Shown one piece after another: positions 17,057 through 25,662 of a stretch of DNA of 64,000 nt (its first letter is position 1; each line of letters starts with the position of its first letter). Source of the DNA: CBDIHP01 sp965279195 (GTDB lineage Bacteria > Planctomycetota > Planctomycetia > Isosphaerales > Isosphaeraceae); assembly GCA_965279195.1 (NCBI GenBank), contig CBDIHP010000043.1, positions 248,001 to 312,000 on the forward strand, read 5' to 3'. The notes under the pieces were generated by a model. The model was not told the DNA's origin. It did not search any database and saw only the letters and a program-made list of their open reading frames with translations. The translations under genes were made by a program, and so were the position numbers.

Positions 17057-18097
17057 ATGAGCCGGGTTCTGAGCTATCGATGTCGGGGGTGCGGGGAGAA
17101 GGTTGAGGTCGAGGAGCAGTATGCGGGCATGACGGTCTCTTGCCCGTTCTGCGCCAAGAGGGCGAAGGTGGCCGTCGCCACGAAGCCTGCGCCGGCGGCG
17201 GCCGATCGGATCAAGTTTGCATGCGGTTCCTGCGGGCACAGGCAATATGCGGAGGCCGCCCGCGCGGGCGAGAAGGTCAAGTGCGAGTCGTGTGGCGCGA
17301 AGCTCAGGGTCCCCGGCACGCCGACGTCGGTGTCGAGTTCGGGGCCCGTGCCGCTGCCGATCGAAACGTCGCCCGAGCCGACGCCCCTGCCGAAACCCCG
17401 AAGGCCCTCTTCGTCGAAGCGTGACGCCACGCCCGGGGATGCGCCGCCGCCGAGCCTGGATGTCTTCGGGTTCAGCGATGCTCCCCGGGCGGATCCGGAC
17501 GCAGGTCCGGCTGTGGACGACGAGGGGTCGTCGCTGGTCATGCCGCTGCCATCGCGGGCGCATATGGCGCCCAGCACGTTCTCGGCGTCGCCGGGCGTGG
17601 ATGGCCCGAAGAAGCGGAAGCGCAAGCAGCAGCGGCAGCGCGAGGAGATGAAAGGATTCCTCGCGTTCGGGTTCGGGGCATTCGTGGTGATGGCGGCGCT
17701 GATTGGACTGGGGATCGCCCTGCCCAACTTCCGGTTCGCCCTGGCGCTGATCCTGATCATCCCCGGCGGCCTGCTGACCCTGCTGGGCAACGCGGCCTTC
17801 CGCCAGGTGATCGCCGAGGAGGGCTTCATCCAGATGCTCCTCTGCCGGTTCGTGCCGCTCTACATCTTCTGGTTCGCCGCCAGGCGGTGGAGCGACGTCA
17901 AGGACCACATCATGCTCTACATGCTCGGCATGTGCCTGCTCGGACCCGGGCTCCTGATGATGTGGCTCTCGCCCGAACTCCACGGCGCCAAGGACCACCC
18001 CTTCCGCAAGAACAACAATCCCGCCGCCAAGGGCCAGGCCAACCCCGGGATGCCTCAGGGCGTGGAGGTCGAGGAACTCGACCCGGACGACCTTTGA
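17057..18097 (+). CDS. Double zinc-ribbon membrane protein
   Basis: A 346-residue protein. Two four-Cys ribbons start it: CRGCGEK with CPFC (about 10-35), then CGSCGHRQ with CESCG (about 55-80). A disordered Pro/Ser linker (85-190) and a basic stretch KKRKRKQQRQREE (about 190-200) precede four hydrophobic segments (about 203-225, 226-248, 260-280, 290-315). The acidic tail ends EVEELDPDD. The ribbons resemble those of two other proteins in this window (7729 and 35298). Function is unknown; a cytoplasmic nucleic-acid or metal-binding head on a membrane anchor is possible. Confidence 0.8.
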   Translation: MSRVLSYRCRGCGEKVEVEEQYAGMTVSCPFCAKRAKVAVATKPAPAAADRIKFACGSCGHRQYAEAARAGEKVKCESCGAKLRVPGTPTSVSSSGPVPLPIETSPEPTPLPKPRRPSSSKRDATPGDAPPPSLDVFGFSDAPRADPDAGPAVDDEGSSLVMPLPSRAHMAPSTFSASPGVDGPKKRKRKQQRQREEMKGFLAFGFGAFVVMAALIGLGIALPNFRFALALILIIPGGLLTLLGNAAFRQVIAEEGFIQMLLCRFVPLYIFWFAARRWSDVKDHIMLYMLGMCLLGPGLLMMWLSPELHGAKDHPFRKNNNPAAKGQANPGMPQGVEVEELDPDDL

Positions 18098-18216
18098 TGT
18101 CGGGCCACGCGCTGGGGACGCGCATCCTCAGCCACCCAGGTCGACGGTGTCGGGTGCACTGCGACGCGTCCTCGCGTCCACCGCACTCGACCTTGGCCAC
18201 GAGGGGGGGGCGTCCG

Positions 18217-18666
18217 TCAGATGGTCCAGTCGGCGATCCGGTTGGCGATGCGGGCTTCGTTTTCCTTGATGAGGTCGGCGAAGGTCGTCTGGTCGACCAC
18301 GCCGGAGAGCGCGGCGCGGACGCGGCACCAGAAGCCGAAGAAGGCGCATTCGCCGTGGAACTCGCACTCCTTGGGGCGGGACTGGCTGACGCAATCGACG
18401 GGGGCGATGGGGCCGTCGATGAAGCGGATGACCTCGCCGACGGTGAGCTTGTCGGCCGGGCGGGCGAGCTTGTAACCGCCCTCCGCGCCTCGTCGGCTCT
18501 GGACGAACCCGCCCCCTTTGAGTTGGTTCAGGATCGCTTCGAGAAAACGGAGGGGGATGCGCTGCTCCTCGGCGATGTCGGCGATCTTCATCGGCCGCTC
18601 TTCGTGATGCCCGGCGAGGGTGTAGATCGCCCGGAGCGCGTAGTAACAGCGCGAGGAGACATTCAT
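18217..18666 (-). CDS. Rrf2 family transcriptional regulator
   Basis: A 149-residue winged-helix repressor. The N-terminus MNVSSRCYYALRAIYTLA and the wing RRGAEGGYKLAR are characteristic of Rrf2/IscR/NsrR. Cys92, Cys101 and Cys107 stand in the position of the Fe-S ligands (spacing C-x8-C-x5-C), with Cys114 close by, so an Fe-S cluster sensing iron, NO or sulphur status is likely. No Fe-S or cysteine synthesis gene is adjacent, so the targets are not evident. The protein is preceded by a 220-nt spacer that could hold its own operator. Confidence 0.92.
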   Translation of the reverse strand: MNVSSRCYYALRAIYTLAGHHEERPMKIADIAEEQRIPLRFLEAILNQLKGGGFVQSRRGAEGGYKLARPADKLTVGEVIRFIDGPIAPVDCVSQSRPKECEFHGECAFFGFWCRVRAALSGVVDQTTFADLIKENEARIANRIADWTI

Positions 18667-18886
18667 TGGGGATCGCTTTTCTGGCAGGTGGGGGCAAGAC
18701 GGATCGCGACCGGTGACTCTGCCGCGCTGGCTCGCATCAAAGCGGGAGGGGACCGGCCGCGTTTCCTCGACCTTCCCGTATCATCCGGGGCCGGTCAAGC
18801 CGAGTGTATGCCAGGATACTCCGACACTTGTTCGGTTTCAAACAGGGGATGCCCGCACATAGTGATACTCAATCATTTCGGTCGGA

Positions 18887-20728
18887 TTAGATATCAGGGA
18901 TTTTCCAGACGGACCACGACTTGCCCCTGAGGAGCAGGCTCCAGGGGCCCCCTCGCGGCGGGCTGGGCAGATCGGCCGGGAGCAGGAGCACATCGGGCCG
19001 GTAGCGAGACAGGAGGGCCTTGCCGTTGTCGGCCTCGATGGCCCGGAAGATGGCCAACCGGGCGGCGGCCACGGCGTCGGGTTCCCACTCAGGTAGGGAC
19101 TCCGCCCCGACCTGGAATCGCCCGATTGCGCATGTCTTCGCGTAATCTTCGGCGGAGATCCCCTGCAACCAGGCGTTGAGCGCGTGGCGCTCGTGGACCT
19201 CGCGGTCGGGGATCAGGGTCGAGTGCGACGTGTGCGGGTCCTGGAACAGCATGCCCGACCGCCCCAGCAGCAGCGCCACCCTCGCCTCGGTGGGCCCGGC
19301 GAGGATCCGATCCGGCGTCAGGCCCGCCAGGCCGGGGCGGATGTCGGCCATCCCGGATAGGATCCGGCTGTTCTCGACCGCCTCCTTCGCATGGAGCGCC
19401 TCGAACGGCCGCCAGACCACGGCGAGCGCGACCATCGCCAGCGGGACCGTCGCCAGGGGGATGAGCCGGTGGGGCCGGTTCCCGGAATACCGATCCAGCA
19501 CACTCGCGACGCAGGAGAGGACCAGGATCGCCCCCATCGGCGAGTAGACCAGGTTCCAGTGGTAGTTCTCGAACTCCAACCCTGTCACCATCGCGCTGTT
19601 CGCCAGCGCGAAGCCGAACAGGGCCAGCCACCAGGGCAAGGCGAGGTTCTTCAGCCGGAACGCCACGATGGCGACGGTCGCCAGGGCGAATTTGCCCCAG
19701 AACGAGGCGTTCGCGAGGTACTGCGTCCGGGCCGGGCTCCCGGGCGGCACGGCCCAGCCTCGCGAGAGACGCTGGAGGGTTGGTTTGAACGACGGATCGG
19801 CGAACGCCTTCGCGTTCGAATAGACCTGGGGAGCACCGATCAAGAGGCCGATGACCAGCACCATGCCGATCGCCTCCGCCCGCTCGCCGGCCTGCCCCCG
19901 ATTCTGGGGCCCCCGGAATGTCTGCCAGAGGCTGACCAGGAACACCATCCCGAGCGCCGGCACCGCCGCCGTCCAGAAGAAGAAGTAGAGCTGGACGCAG
20001 AGCCCCAGCCCGATCGCCCCGGCGGCCACCCAGTATTTCCCGAATCGTCGCGCGGGCGAGAGGCTCGCGACCACCAGCAGCAAGAACGGCATGTTCAGGA
20101 GCGGCGTCACGACTCGATACTGCCCCAGCGTCTCCGGCCGGGAGGAGTCGGCCGTGCCTCGAAGCATCTGGCCCAGCAGGGAGGGCACCTGTACGAGCAT
20201 CTTCCCGCCGTTGAAGCCCGGGTCCGACAGGCAGACGAGCGTCAGTCCGAGCGCCCAGGCGGTCGGATGCCGGATCGCACCCAGCAGGCGTCGGAAGGCG
20301 AGGTAGAGGGTGGCCCCGAAGAGGATCCCGCCGAGCCCACGCCAGGCCAGGTTCGTCAGCATCGCGGGGATGCCCAGCGCATGAGTGAGCCGGGCCAGGG
20401 GCACGAACTGGCACCACGCATAGAGCGTGGGCGACGATTCCGACGGCCTGGCGAACGGGTCGCGGAGCGAGTTCTCGCCATGATAGGCGATCCGCGAGAT
20501 GGTCATGTACAGGATGTCGTCGCCGTCGCCCAGGTATTCGAGCGTCCCGAATCGCGCGAGCGAGGCGAGGTGCGGGGACACGGCGAGCAGCGTGGAGACG
20601 AGCACGCAAACCAGTCCGGCGACGAGGTCCGCGCGGCGGCTCGGAGGCGTCTCCTCGGATTGACCGGCTTCGCGCGGGGTCGGGTCGGGCACGAGAAGGG
20701 CTCGCTCGACAGGGACCGGACGGTCCAT
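18887..20728 (-). CDS. Large polytopic membrane protein, GT-C-like
   Basis: A 613-residue inner-membrane protein with ten or more hydrophobic segments, the first near 33-52. The first external loop (ARFGTLEYLGDGDDILYMTIS, about 53-75) carries acidic residues in the place used by GT-C glycosyltransferases for metal or lipid-phosphate binding. A long soluble C-terminus (about 450-613) follows, with a WSLLLRGKSWSVWKI end. This layout fits planctomycete GT-C-like or dolichyl-mannosyltransferase-like proteins, but no diagnostic motif is certain, so the enzymatic reading is an inference. It is divergent from the PII gene. Confidence 0.75.
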   Translation of the reverse strand: MDRPVPVERALLVPDPTPREAGQSEETPPSRRADLVAGLVCVLVSTLLAVSPHLASLARFGTLEYLGDGDDILYMTISRIAYHGENSLRDPFARPSESSPTLYAWCQFVPLARLTHALGIPAMLTNLAWRGLGGILFGATLYLAFRRLLGAIRHPTAWALGLTLVCLSDPGFNGGKMLVQVPSLLGQMLRGTADSSRPETLGQYRVVTPLLNMPFLLLVVASLSPARRFGKYWVAAGAIGLGLCVQLYFFFWTAAVPALGMVFLVSLWQTFRGPQNRGQAGERAEAIGMVLVIGLLIGAPQVYSNAKAFADPSFKPTLQRLSRGWAVPPGSPARTQYLANASFWGKFALATVAIVAFRLKNLALPWWLALFGFALANSAMVTGLEFENYHWNLVYSPMGAILVLSCVASVLDRYSGNRPHRLIPLATVPLAMVALAVVWRPFEALHAKEAVENSRILSGMADIRPGLAGLTPDRILAGPTEARVALLLGRSGMLFQDPHTSHSTLIPDREVHERHALNAWLQGISAEDYAKTCAIGRFQVGAESLPEWEPDAVAAARLAIFRAIEADNGKALLSRYRPDVLLLPADLPSPPRGGPWSLLLRGKSWSVWKIPDI

Positions 20729-20961
20729 TCATGCAATCGCGGCCAGGGGGAGATGGAGTGGACGCGCCGGGGACCCACGATAGCGGAATCTCCGGGCGAT
20801 TGCGAATGGATCGGGATGCCGGTGCCGACTGTCCTTGACCGGATAAGCGGTTACGACACAATACGCGGGACCCCGGGCCCCGGAGGCAGCACTCCGGCCC
20901 GGTTCTCAATGACGACCCACGCCCAACCACGGAGGGCGCCCGGACGACGGGCGTGCGGCGC

Positions 20962-21309
20962 ATGAAGCTCATCATCGCGGTCATCCAGCCGAGCAAGCTC
21001 GAAGCCGTCAAGGAGGCCCTCTCCCAGGTCGAGGTCTTCCGGCTCACCGTCATGGACGTCCAGGGATTCGGACGCCAGAAGGGGTACACGGAGGTCTATC
21101 GCGGGCACGAGATCACCGTGAACCTCCTGCGCAAGATCGAGCTCCAGATCGCCGTCAACGAGGACTTCGTCGAGCCGACCGTCAACGCGATCATCCAGGC
21201 CGGCCGGAGTGGGCCCGACGGCAAGATCGGCGACGGCAAGATCTTCATCCTGCCGCTCGACGACTGCATCCGCATCCGCACCGGCGAACGCGGGCCGGAG
21301 GCGATCTGA
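20962..21309 (+). CDS. glnB: PII nitrogen regulatory protein, Tyr51 replaced
   Basis: A 115-residue signal protein of the PII family; it binds ATP/ADP and 2-oxoglutarate and controls nitrogen targets. The start MKLIIAVIQPSKL is the usual one (a GTG three codons earlier is possible). GFGRQKGYTEVYRG starts the T-loop, and KIGDGKIF and RIRTGE of the nucleotide site are intact. Aligned by eye to E. coli GlnB, Tyr46 is kept but Tyr51, the uridylylation site, is Ile (RGHEITVN). Three extra residues (around SGPDG) precede KIGDGKIF. No amtB or glnA is beside it. Regulation through UMP addition at residue 51 is therefore unlikely. Confidence 0.94.
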   Translation: MKLIIAVIQPSKLEAVKEALSQVEVFRLTVMDVQGFGRQKGYTEVYRGHEITVNLLRKIELQIAVNEDFVEPTVNAIIQAGRSGPDGKIGDGKIFILPLDDCIRIRTGERGPEAI

Positions 21310-21358
21310 GGCAGCGGGCCGAATATCGCGGGGACGCCCGCGAATACCTTGCCGCCCC

Positions 21359-21493
21359 CTTTGGAGTGCGGAAGCCAGGCTTCCGCTTTCGTTCAGCAGG
21401 AGAGTGCGAAGACGAAGCGGGACGGGACTTCAAACGTATCGCCGTCGCATTCGTCTTCTCGGAAAGCGGACGTTCGGCTTCCGCACTCCAAAG
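21359..21493. repeat. Family A palindromic intergenic element (135 bp)
   Basis: Ends are CTTTGGAGTGCGGAAGC (21359-21375) and its exact reverse complement GCTTCCGCACTCCAAAG (21477-21493). Inside lie a second nested pair (TTCCGCTTTC and GGAAAGCGG) and a CGAAGACGAA/TTCGTCTTC pair, so the whole element could fold into a long hairpin. It starts 50 nt after the PII stop. Confidence 0.85.
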
Positions 21494-21543
21494 TGGCGGT
21501 TTGATCGCATCATTCGCCCCCGCGCCGGCTTGCAGGTGCCATT

Positions 21544-22509
21544 ATGACGGACTCCCCCCGGCCGCGTCGCCGACTCCGACGGATCGCCTTCTGGGTCGTC
21601 GGTCTGCTGGTCGCAATGGTCGGCGGGAGTCTCTTCGTGCCGCCACCGGCGCTGCCGGCGCTTCCCGACCCGAATGGTTACGATGACCTGATCGCCGCCG
21701 GCAAGCTCGTCACTGGAGACTGGAACCTCCCCCGGTTCGAAGCCGCCCCGGTCGAGACGATCCGGCCTCTGGTGGAAGGCAACACGAAGGCGCTGGAGCG
21801 GATCCGGCTGGGGCTGGGAAGGGAAAGCCGGTTCACCCTCGATTACAGCCCGGAGACCTTGAATCGAGGCATCGAGGGCGTGGGCCCGCTGCGGGCCTGC
21901 GGCCGGGTCCTGCTCGCGAATGCCCGACTGGCCGCGCTGGAAGGTCGAACGTCGGAGGCGAAGGCGTTCGCACTCGACACGATCCGCGCGGGGCGGGCCG
22001 GATCCAACGGCGGGCTGGCCGTCCAGGCGCTGGCGGGGATCGCGATGGAGTCGCAGGGCCTTGCGTTGCTCGCGAAGCTCCAGGACACGCTCTCGACGGA
22101 GGAGTGCAGGGGGTTGATCGAGGACCTTGTCCGGCTCGACGCCTCTCGGGAGTCGATGCGATCGGTGTTCGACCGAGACCTGGATTACGCGTTCCGGTCC
22201 AAATCCGCCGGCATGCGGCTGTCGATGAACATCGCCTGGCCGATGCTCAAGGCGCAGCAACAGGCGGCATTCCGATCCGCGTCGAATTCGGAGCAGCAGG
22301 TCAGCCGAGACCTGCGAATGCTCGCCCTGCGACTGGCCGCGAGGGCATTTTTCCTCGACAAGGGCAAGCATCCCGCCAGCCTGGAGGAGTTGCTCAAACC
22401 CGAGTGGCGGACGTTGGGCCACGACCCGGCGAATGATCAGCCGTTCCAGATGGAAGCTCAGCCGGACGGCTCGCCGAGATTCTTCCGGAGCGTGCCCGAC
22501 GCGTCGTGA
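21544..22509 (+). CDS. Hypothetical membrane-anchored protein
   Basis: A 321-residue protein with a basic N-terminus (RPRRRLRRIAFW) and one hydrophobic segment (VVGLLVAMVGGSLFVPP, about 19-35), so it is probably anchored with a large extracytoplasmic part. The rest is helical, with Ala/Leu/Arg-rich stretches and a C-terminal motif RAFFLDKGKHPASLEELLKP that recurs in planctomycete hypothetical proteins. No catalytic residue was recognised. It is preceded by a family A repeat, so its promoter lies within or next to the repeat. Confidence 0.75.
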   Translation: MTDSPRPRRRLRRIAFWVVGLLVAMVGGSLFVPPPALPALPDPNGYDDLIAAGKLVTGDWNLPRFEAAPVETIRPLVEGNTKALERIRLGLGRESRFTLDYSPETLNRGIEGVGPLRACGRVLLANARLAALEGRTSEAKAFALDTIRAGRAGSNGGLAVQALAGIAMESQGLALLAKLQDTLSTEECRGLIEDLVRLDASRESMRSVFDRDLDYAFRSKSAGMRLSMNIAWPMLKAQQQAAFRSASNSEQQVSRDLRMLALRLAARAFFLDKGKHPASLEELLKPEWRTLGHDPANDQPFQMEAQPDGSPRFFRSVPDAS

Positions 22510-22523
22510 TCCGATGTCTCGGC

Positions 22524-23330
22524 TCAGGGGGCGACGTACTTGCCGCCCGAGGCCTGGGCGATCCGCTTGAGGTGGTCGCCCCCCTGGCCGCCGGCGAGGT
22601 CGATGCAGTGGATGGGGATGTGCTTGGCGTTGCGGGCGTTGATGGCCTCGACGGCGCCGTCGGGGAAGGCCCCGTCGGAGAGCAGGAAGATGGCGTCGGG
22701 CTTGAGGCCGATCGCCTGGTTCATCGCCATCCTCGGCTCGGTGCCGCCGTGGGGCTCGATCAGCGTGAGCCACTGCGCGAGCTGATCCTTCGCGAACGTG
22801 TCGGCCGATTTGGGGACGGCCCCCGGCATCGGCAGGACCCTGTCGTTGTAGAAGAGGACCTTGAAGCGCTGCGGGAACTGGAGGCTGTTCACGCTCCGTC
22901 GCAGCTCGCGCTTGGCGCGGATCAGTCGGTCCTCGTCGAGCATGCTCTCGGAGCAGTCCACCACGTAGACGAAGAACTGGCCCTTCGCCTGGATCCCGAA
23001 GAACTGGGTCTTGCGCCAGGGGGGGACGTCTTCCCCGATCGAGCCGTAGCGATCCTCCATGTTCTCGAAGACGCCCGGCTTCCGCTTGGCGGCGGCGGCC
23101 TCGGAGGAGATGACGGTCGGGCCGCCGTCGACCTGGGGGCGGGGGGCTGCGGATTTCGGCCTGGCCTGGACGGCGGCCGACGCCGCCCTGGGCTGTTCCG
23201 GCCGGGATTGTTTCGGCTGGGATGGTGCGGTTTGCGCCAGGGCGCGAGGGCAGACTGACAGCAGGACGAGGGCAACGCCGAGCGAGGCGGCGAAGAGGTT
23301 CCGGGATCGGGTCGAATCGGGAAAACGCAT
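22524..23330 (-). CDS. Secreted VWA domain protein
   Basis: The start is set at 23330 (MRFPDSTRSRNLF), which begins a signal peptide (about 1-33, ending ALAQ); an upstream start would give a poorly conserved leader. The 268-residue protein has a Pro/Ala-rich linker and a C-terminal von Willebrand A domain. The metal-site motif DCSES (Asp125, Ser127, Ser129) and the later GGTEP and SDG motifs complete a MIDAS site. Planctomycete VWA proteins of this shape are thought to bind ligands outside the cell. It is divergent from terC. Confidence 0.85.
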   Translation of the reverse strand: MRFPDSTRSRNLFAASLGVALVLLSVCPRALAQTAPSQPKQSRPEQPRAASAAVQARPKSAAPRPQVDGGPTVISSEAAAAKRKPGVFENMEDRYGSIGEDVPPWRKTQFFGIQAKGQFFVYVVDCSESMLDEDRLIRAKRELRRSVNSLQFPQRFKVLFYNDRVLPMPGAVPKSADTFAKDQLAQWLTLIEPHGGTEPRMAMNQAIGLKPDAIFLLSDGAFPDGAVEAINARNAKHIPIHCIDLAGGQGGDHLKRIAQASGGKYVAP

Positions 23331-23584
23331 GGAACGCTCGCCTCGGTTCGGGTAGACCGATCGTGTGCCACGGCAGGTCCGATCGTCCCTCAAGCGTACC
23401 CTCCGCGGGCGGGCCGGGTCCAAGAAATCTCGATGGCATTTCGACATCGGCGGATTGACGGAGGGGTCGTCGTTGCCACAATTCCGTGGTAGTGTGGTGA
23501 CCCCCTGACGGAACTCGGGTGAGCTCATCACTCTTCAGATCGACTCGACGCAACACGACAGCAAGGCAGAGGAGTCGCCCGGAC

Positions 23585-24430
23585 ATGTGGGGCATCGGTC
23601 CTTCGGAACTCGGCCAGCTCGCCGGCGCGATCGCCTTCCTCGTCTTCATGGAAGGGCTGCTGAGCGCGGACAATGCCCTCGTGCTGGCGGTGATGGTCCG
23701 GCACCTGCCGAAAGAGCAGCAGAAGCGGGCCCTCCGCTACGGGATCTTCGGCGCGTTCTTCTTCCGGTTCGTCGCCGTGCTGTTCGCGGCGAGCCTGCTG
23801 GAATACTGGGGCTTCAAGTTCGTCGGGGGGCTGTATCTGCTGTACCTCGCGATCGCACACTTCCTGGCGAACAATGAGGACGAGGGCGAGTCGAAGGAGG
23901 TCAAGTCCCGGTTCGGGTCAGGCTTCTGGGGGACGGTCGTGGGCGTCGAGCTGGCGGACATCGCCTTCTCGGTCGACTCGATCCTGGCGGCCGTGGCGAT
24001 CGCCGACAACCTCCCCAAGTCGCTCGGCTCGCGGGAACTCTTCCACTTCCCGCTGCTCGACATCTCGGTCGACCTCAAGATGACCGTGATCTACGTCGGT
24101 GGTGTGCTCGGCATCATCGCCATGCGTTACGTCGCCGGGTACTTCATCATCCTTCTGGACAAGTTCACCGGCCTGGCCGCCGGGGCGTACGGGCTGGTCG
24201 GATGGATCGGGCTCAAGCTGATCGGAGGCGGCATCGAGCACGCGCTCCATCCGCACAAGCCAATCCCCCCGGGCGGCTGGCGGGAGTCGATCCCCCGCTG
24301 GGCGTATCAGTTCCCGTGGGAGATGCACCCCGGCCTCTTCTGGGGCGTCATGGGTCTCATCGTCGTCGGGAGCATGCTGTACAAGCCCAAGAAAACCCCC
24401 AAGCACGGCGAAGGGCTCGTGGTGCATTGA
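23585..24430 (+). CDS. TerC family membrane protein
   Basis: An integral membrane protein of 281 residues when started at MWGIGPSEL (23585), for which AGAGGAG-like bases at 23568-23574 give a good ribosome site 10 nt upstream; a start at 23519 adds an unlikely basic leader. Typical TerC marks are the acidic helices EGLLSADNAL and VELADIAFSVDSIL. The family exports or handles metals such as Mn2+ and is named for tellurium resistance. No ter genes are beside it. I could not recognise a yybP-ykoY riboswitch in the leader. Confidence 0.9.
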   Translation: MWGIGPSELGQLAGAIAFLVFMEGLLSADNALVLAVMVRHLPKEQQKRALRYGIFGAFFFRFVAVLFAASLLEYWGFKFVGGLYLLYLAIAHFLANNEDEGESKEVKSRFGSGFWGTVVGVELADIAFSVDSILAAVAIADNLPKSLGSRELFHFPLLDISVDLKMTVIYVGGVLGIIAMRYVAGYFIILLDKFTGLAAGAYGLVGWIGLKLIGGGIEHALHPHKPIPPGGWRESIPRWAYQFPWEMHPGLFWGVMGLIVVGSMLYKPKKTPKHGEGLVVH

Positions 24431-24486
24431 TCTGAAGATCGGGCCGATGATCGATTCGGTCCGCCCAGAGGGGGGCCGGATGCTAG

Positions 24487-24507
24487 CCAGGGGTCTCCGA
24501 CCCCTGG
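24487..24507. terminator. Hairpin between convergent terC and S1 nuclease genes
   Basis: CCAGGGGTC (24487-24495) pairs perfectly with GACCCCTGG (24499-24507) around a 3-nt loop. There is no T-run, so termination is inferred from its place between convergent genes. Confidence 0.45.
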
Positions 24508-24560
24508 TGCGGAAACGACGGATTCACAACGATTTCCGGTATGGTTCCGGGCGGCCGGCG

Positions 24561-25460
24561 TCAGTGCAGCACGTCATTGAGCACGGCCGACAGCCGGATG
24601 GCGGCCTGGACCATCCTTTGCTCGACGCGGGGGAGGTTGGCGTCGAGGTAAGCCTGGCCGAGGCTGTCGCCGTTCCTGAGCCAGGGGAGGTCGGACTTGG
24701 GGGCGTTCTTGGCCGGGGCGCCGCGGCGGTCGCCGGGGTTCTTGTAGGCGAGCTTGGCGATCGCGTGGCTCTCGTTGGCCCACTCGATCGCGGTCCCGCC
24801 GGACCATTCGGCGGCGTTCTTGGCGGTGATCTGGTCGCCGACCCGCTTGACCCACTGATTCTCGGTCAGGCGGGTGCGTTCCAGGAGGCTGAAGTCCCAG
24901 ATGCCGTGCAGGTTGCGATTGTCGCCAAAGAACTGGAGCTGCAAGCCATTGCCGCCCCGGTCGTTGCGGTCGCCGACGTGGAGCGGCTGGTGCATGTCCT
25001 GGAGCAGATGCACGACGAACCGCAGGGCCTTCCTGCGCTCGGCCTTCGACTTCGACGGGTCGGCGAGGATCTTCTTGAACTCGTCGAGCTTGTTGACGAC
25101 GCAGCCGCCGGGCGGGCAGTCCTTGGGGTCGTAGCCGGCCTTGGAGATGGGCACGTTGACGTAGTGCCAGCCCGCGCTGCCTGGGACGTCGCTGCGGTGC
25201 TCGTCGGCCCATGTGGAGCAGTCGGCGAGGGTCTCGCCGGGTTCGAGCAATTCCTTGATCTTCGCCTTCGCGACGGGGGTGAGGCGGGCGTCGGCGACGC
25301 GGGCGATGACCCGGTGTCCGAGGCGTCCCCAGGCGTGCGCGACGCGGCCCGCGCCGGGGCCGAGGATCAGGCCGCCCACCGCGAGCGAGACGAGGGCGAG
25401 GCGGAGGGGTCCGCGACGGAAGTGGGAAAATGACAGGGATTTGTGCGACAGCATCGGCAT
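24561..25460 (-). CDS. S1/P1 family zinc nuclease
   Basis: A secreted nuclease of 299 residues. A signal peptide ends at AHA/WG, so mature Trp1 provides one zinc ligand, as in P1 nuclease. Other ligands are visible in order: LGHRVIA, STWADEHR, WHYVNVPI, and VHLLQDMHQPLHVGDRND, then the NLHGIWD motif. Such enzymes cut single-stranded DNA or RNA and can act as 3'-nucleotidases for phosphate or nucleoside scavenging. An internal CPPGGC pair may form a disulphide. The gene ends convergently with terC. Confidence 0.94.
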   Translation of the reverse strand: MPMLSHKSLSFSHFRRGPLRLALVSLAVGGLILGPGAGRVAHAWGRLGHRVIARVADARLTPVAKAKIKELLEPGETLADCSTWADEHRSDVPGSAGWHYVNVPISKAGYDPKDCPPGGCVVNKLDEFKKILADPSKSKAERRKALRFVVHLLQDMHQPLHVGDRNDRGGNGLQLQFFGDNRNLHGIWDFSLLERTRLTENQWVKRVGDQITAKNAAEWSGGTAIEWANESHAIAKLAYKNPGDRRGAPAKNAPKSDLPWLRNGDSLGQAYLDANLPRVEQRMVQAAIRLSAVLNDVLH

Positions 25461-25662
25461 GCGAAGGACCTTGGCGGGGGCCGCTCGGCGACGTCCAACG
25501 GGGGCCGGCCCGCGACCATCGCGGGGGGCACCGGGGACGGGTCCAGCATAGACGCGGGGACGTCGGCTTTGCTACTGTTGATTCCTTGCCTTGCCCCGGG
25601 GTTGCGGCCGTGGGGAACACAGGCGTCCGAGGCGATCACGATCACGTCAGGAATGCAAATCG

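Noticed and set aside
20835..20864. TTGACC with ACAATA as a promoter for the PII gene
   Set aside because: The second box matches the consensus poorly at any allowed spacing, and no sigma-54 GG-N10-GC signature was seen either.
23460..23584. A possible yybP-ykoY manganese riboswitch ahead of terC
   Set aside because: I could not find the conserved internal loops; only a short GC-rich inverted segment is visible.
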